A stretch of DNA of 19,455 bases from Cladosporium sp. IMV 00045. Its lineage: Eukaryota; Ascomycota; Dothideomycetes; Cladosporiales; Cladosporiaceae. This document shows positions 18,101-19,455 of this stretch, piece after piece. Within the stretch, counting starts at the first letter, position 1; every line of letters begins with the position of its first letter. The translations under genes were made by a program, and so were the position numbers. Below the pieces are notes generated by a model. It was not told where the DNA came from. It was given only the letters and a program-made list of their open reading frames with translations, and searched no databases. The stretch is from positions 6,410 to 25,864 of the forward strand of contig MSJI02000119.1 in the NCBI GenBank assembly GCA_001931905.2. The letters run 5' to 3'.

Positions 18101-18867
18101 ATGCAGCGGAAGCTCATCCTGATGCGGGCAGCTACTGCCAGTAGTCTTTCCCGCCTTGACATCTGATCAGTATCCCTGTATGTGGTCCCGGTGGCGCGTC
18201 TGGAAGAAGAGCTGGCAGGCCAAGAATACCGGACAGATGGCTTGAAGGCCCATCGCCAGTAACGTAGGGGTAGTGTCGTCTTGCCAGATGTGAAGGAGCA
18301 CAGCGCAAATGCACGGTAGAAGTTCTCGGATAGGCGGATCATGTATCTGCTAACGAGAGTCGTGAATATAACCTGTCACTTCAGACAGAATCCATAAGGC
18401 CGTAGGGCAAGAGGCAGTAATGTGGTCATGTATCCAAGTCCTCGTTGTAACCGTGACATGCCCCTTATTTTTTTTGTTCTCCGGACGAACGAGCAGTCCC
18501 TGGTACGGGCGCGGTCGAGTGAGGTTTTGCAAGCGTTGAAGTAAACTCAGTGGGTCGTCGTAGGCTCGATTCGGCAGTTTGTCCTTTTCTCTCCCACGAC
18601 CTGCCACTACCACTGTTTCTCTGGTGCATGCCGCATACCGCCACGGCATTTGCCTTTTCTTTGCCCTCTTCCACTAACGCCTTAGGCTATGAAACGAGCG
18701 CTTGAGCGTTTGAGACTGCCGTGCCCGCTTCGGCCTTGTAGAAATCACATGCACTCCGACCAGAGACTCCATGGGCCATGACTATCCACTTCCAATCCTG
18801 CCATCACATACTATCATCTCCCTCCCCCAATAACAATGACGGCCGGATAGGAGCGGCCGCACTGTCC
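15134..18867. other. Long stretch without a recognisable gene
   Basis: About 3.7 kb has no domain-bearing frame, no paired splice sites joining long frames and no visible transposon ends. The longest open frames are 17633-17052 on the minus strand (first ATG at 17453, 133 codons) and 16575-16150 on the minus strand (141 codons), the latter overlapped by a plus-strand frame of similar length. None has a recognisable motif. A purine-rich run lies at about 15593-15618, a 12-bp palindrome at 16535-16546 and a hairpin at 16936-16963. Base composition looks balanced, with CpG present, so strong repeat-induced mutation is not evident. Confidence 0.5.
16936..16963. other. Small inverted repeat (hairpin)
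   Basis: AGCGGTTTA is followed 11 bases later by TAACCGCT, giving an 8-bp stem with one bulged base. There is no T-run after it and no flanking gene, so no role can be given. Confidence 0.5.
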
Positions 18868-18904
18868 GTGTGTGTGTCTCTCTCTCTCTCTCTCCCTCTC
18901 TCTC
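18868..18904 (+). repeat. Compound GT/CT microsatellite
   Basis: (GT)5 runs directly into a CT/TC tract with one CC interruption, ending at 18904. It causes the artificial Ser-Leu runs seen in overlapping open frames. Confidence 0.9.
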
Positions 18905-19455
18905 ATGCTGCCGAGGCCCAGCAAGACGAGAATGATACATGGCATCTCACGCTCGACGCTATCTACCGCCGGTCTCTTCGTCCATGAGCCTTGCACCGGG
19001 TCTTGCCATGATTCTGTCGTACGTGCATGCGCTGCTGGCTCACGTTGCCCAGATGCCAGGCTCGTGCGTAGCTCTACCGTAACGAGAGACTACGCAATCA
19101 ACGCAATGTCCCGTCCGGAAAAATCGCGTCTATCGTTGCTTGTTGCTTCTAACCCACGCCGTGGTCTGATTGAAAATCACCGGGTCCTCGTCGTCTTCAT
19201 CCGCTTCACTACTCCATGGCCCGATCGCCGGACAAATTCGTGGTCTGGGCGTGCTTGTGGTGGCGGCACCGCGACCTGTCTGCGCCGGCAAGGCCTCCCG
19301 CTGCTGCAGCCACTCTGTTCCCCGACACCCTGGTCTAGCAGTACTACTGTCGCTTTCTTCCTTGCAGCTGCCGCTGTATGCCGCCATACATAGATCGCCA
19401 GTGCAGGTACTGCTCCTGGCCAACGTGCTGATGCCCGACTGAAACCGGACCCTCT
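18905..19455. other. Window end, no supported gene
   Basis: Frames of 70-173 codons cross this stretch on both strands but overlap one another and show no domain. An ATG at 18778 opens 69 codons whose hydrophobic centre is produced by the CT microsatellite, so it is not a reliable secretion signal. The first exon of a gene continuing past the window cannot be excluded. Confidence 0.4.

Noticed and set aside
15134..18867. Repeat-induced point mutation (RIP) as the cause of the gene desert
   Set aside because: By eye the stretch keeps many CpG and CpA sites and is not AT-rich; a RIP index was not computed.
18872..19393. Plus-strand open frame of 173 codons with a Ser-Leu run
   Set aside because: The hydrophobic start is the CT microsatellite and the frame begins at a non-ATG codon.

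Overview
The window looks like nuclear DNA of a filamentous ascomycete fungus, most likely a Pezizomycotina species and possibly a Dothideomycete. The evidence is a Zn2Cys6 regulator, short introns of 67-72 nt with GT...CTAAC...AG signals, a fungal Pim1-type mitochondrial Lon protease, and long low-complexity mitochondrial proteins. The organism is inferred from gene style only. I see no bacterial operon, viral gene, CRISPR array, tRNA or rRNA.

Layout. 1-904 is a gene-free leader ending in two short upstream ORFs. 905-3163 (+) is an intronless Zn2Cys6/fungal_trans transcription factor. It converges on a two-exon gene for the mitochondrial ATP-dependent Lon protease (6914 to 3507, minus), and the space between them is very G-rich on the plus strand. 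Upstream of Lon, an ATG-led segment at 7190-7116 with duplicated splice donors looks like a leader exon. A two-exon gene for a Cuz1/ZFAND1-like protein with two AN1 zinc fingers and a ubiquitin-like end (8935 to 7912, minus) follows. It shares a 760-bp divergent promoter with a 1306-residue protein (9696-13616, plus) that carries an apparent mitochondrial presequence, coiled coils, internal repeats and one C-terminal membrane segment.

From 13617 to the end I find no convincing gene. About 14.06-15.13 kb holds an eroded family of roughly 100-130 bp direct repeats, G/T-rich on the plus strand, with a CTG-type microsatellite. From 15.3 to 19.45 kb there are only scattered short open frames, a GT/CT microsatellite and small hairpins.

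How the genes may work together. Lon degrades damaged proteins in the mitochondrial matrix. Cuz1-type proteins link Cdc48/p97 and the proteasome under metal and proteotoxic stress. The third gene is probably an inner-membrane or envelope protein. The block is therefore compatible with a protein quality-control or mitochondrial neighbourhood, but adjacency in a fungal genome is weak evidence for joint function. I do not see a clear new defence or biosynthetic system. The most interesting leads are the possible spliced leader and overlapping frame at the 5' end of Lon, the unusual repeat protein at 9696-13616, and the decayed repeat array beside it.
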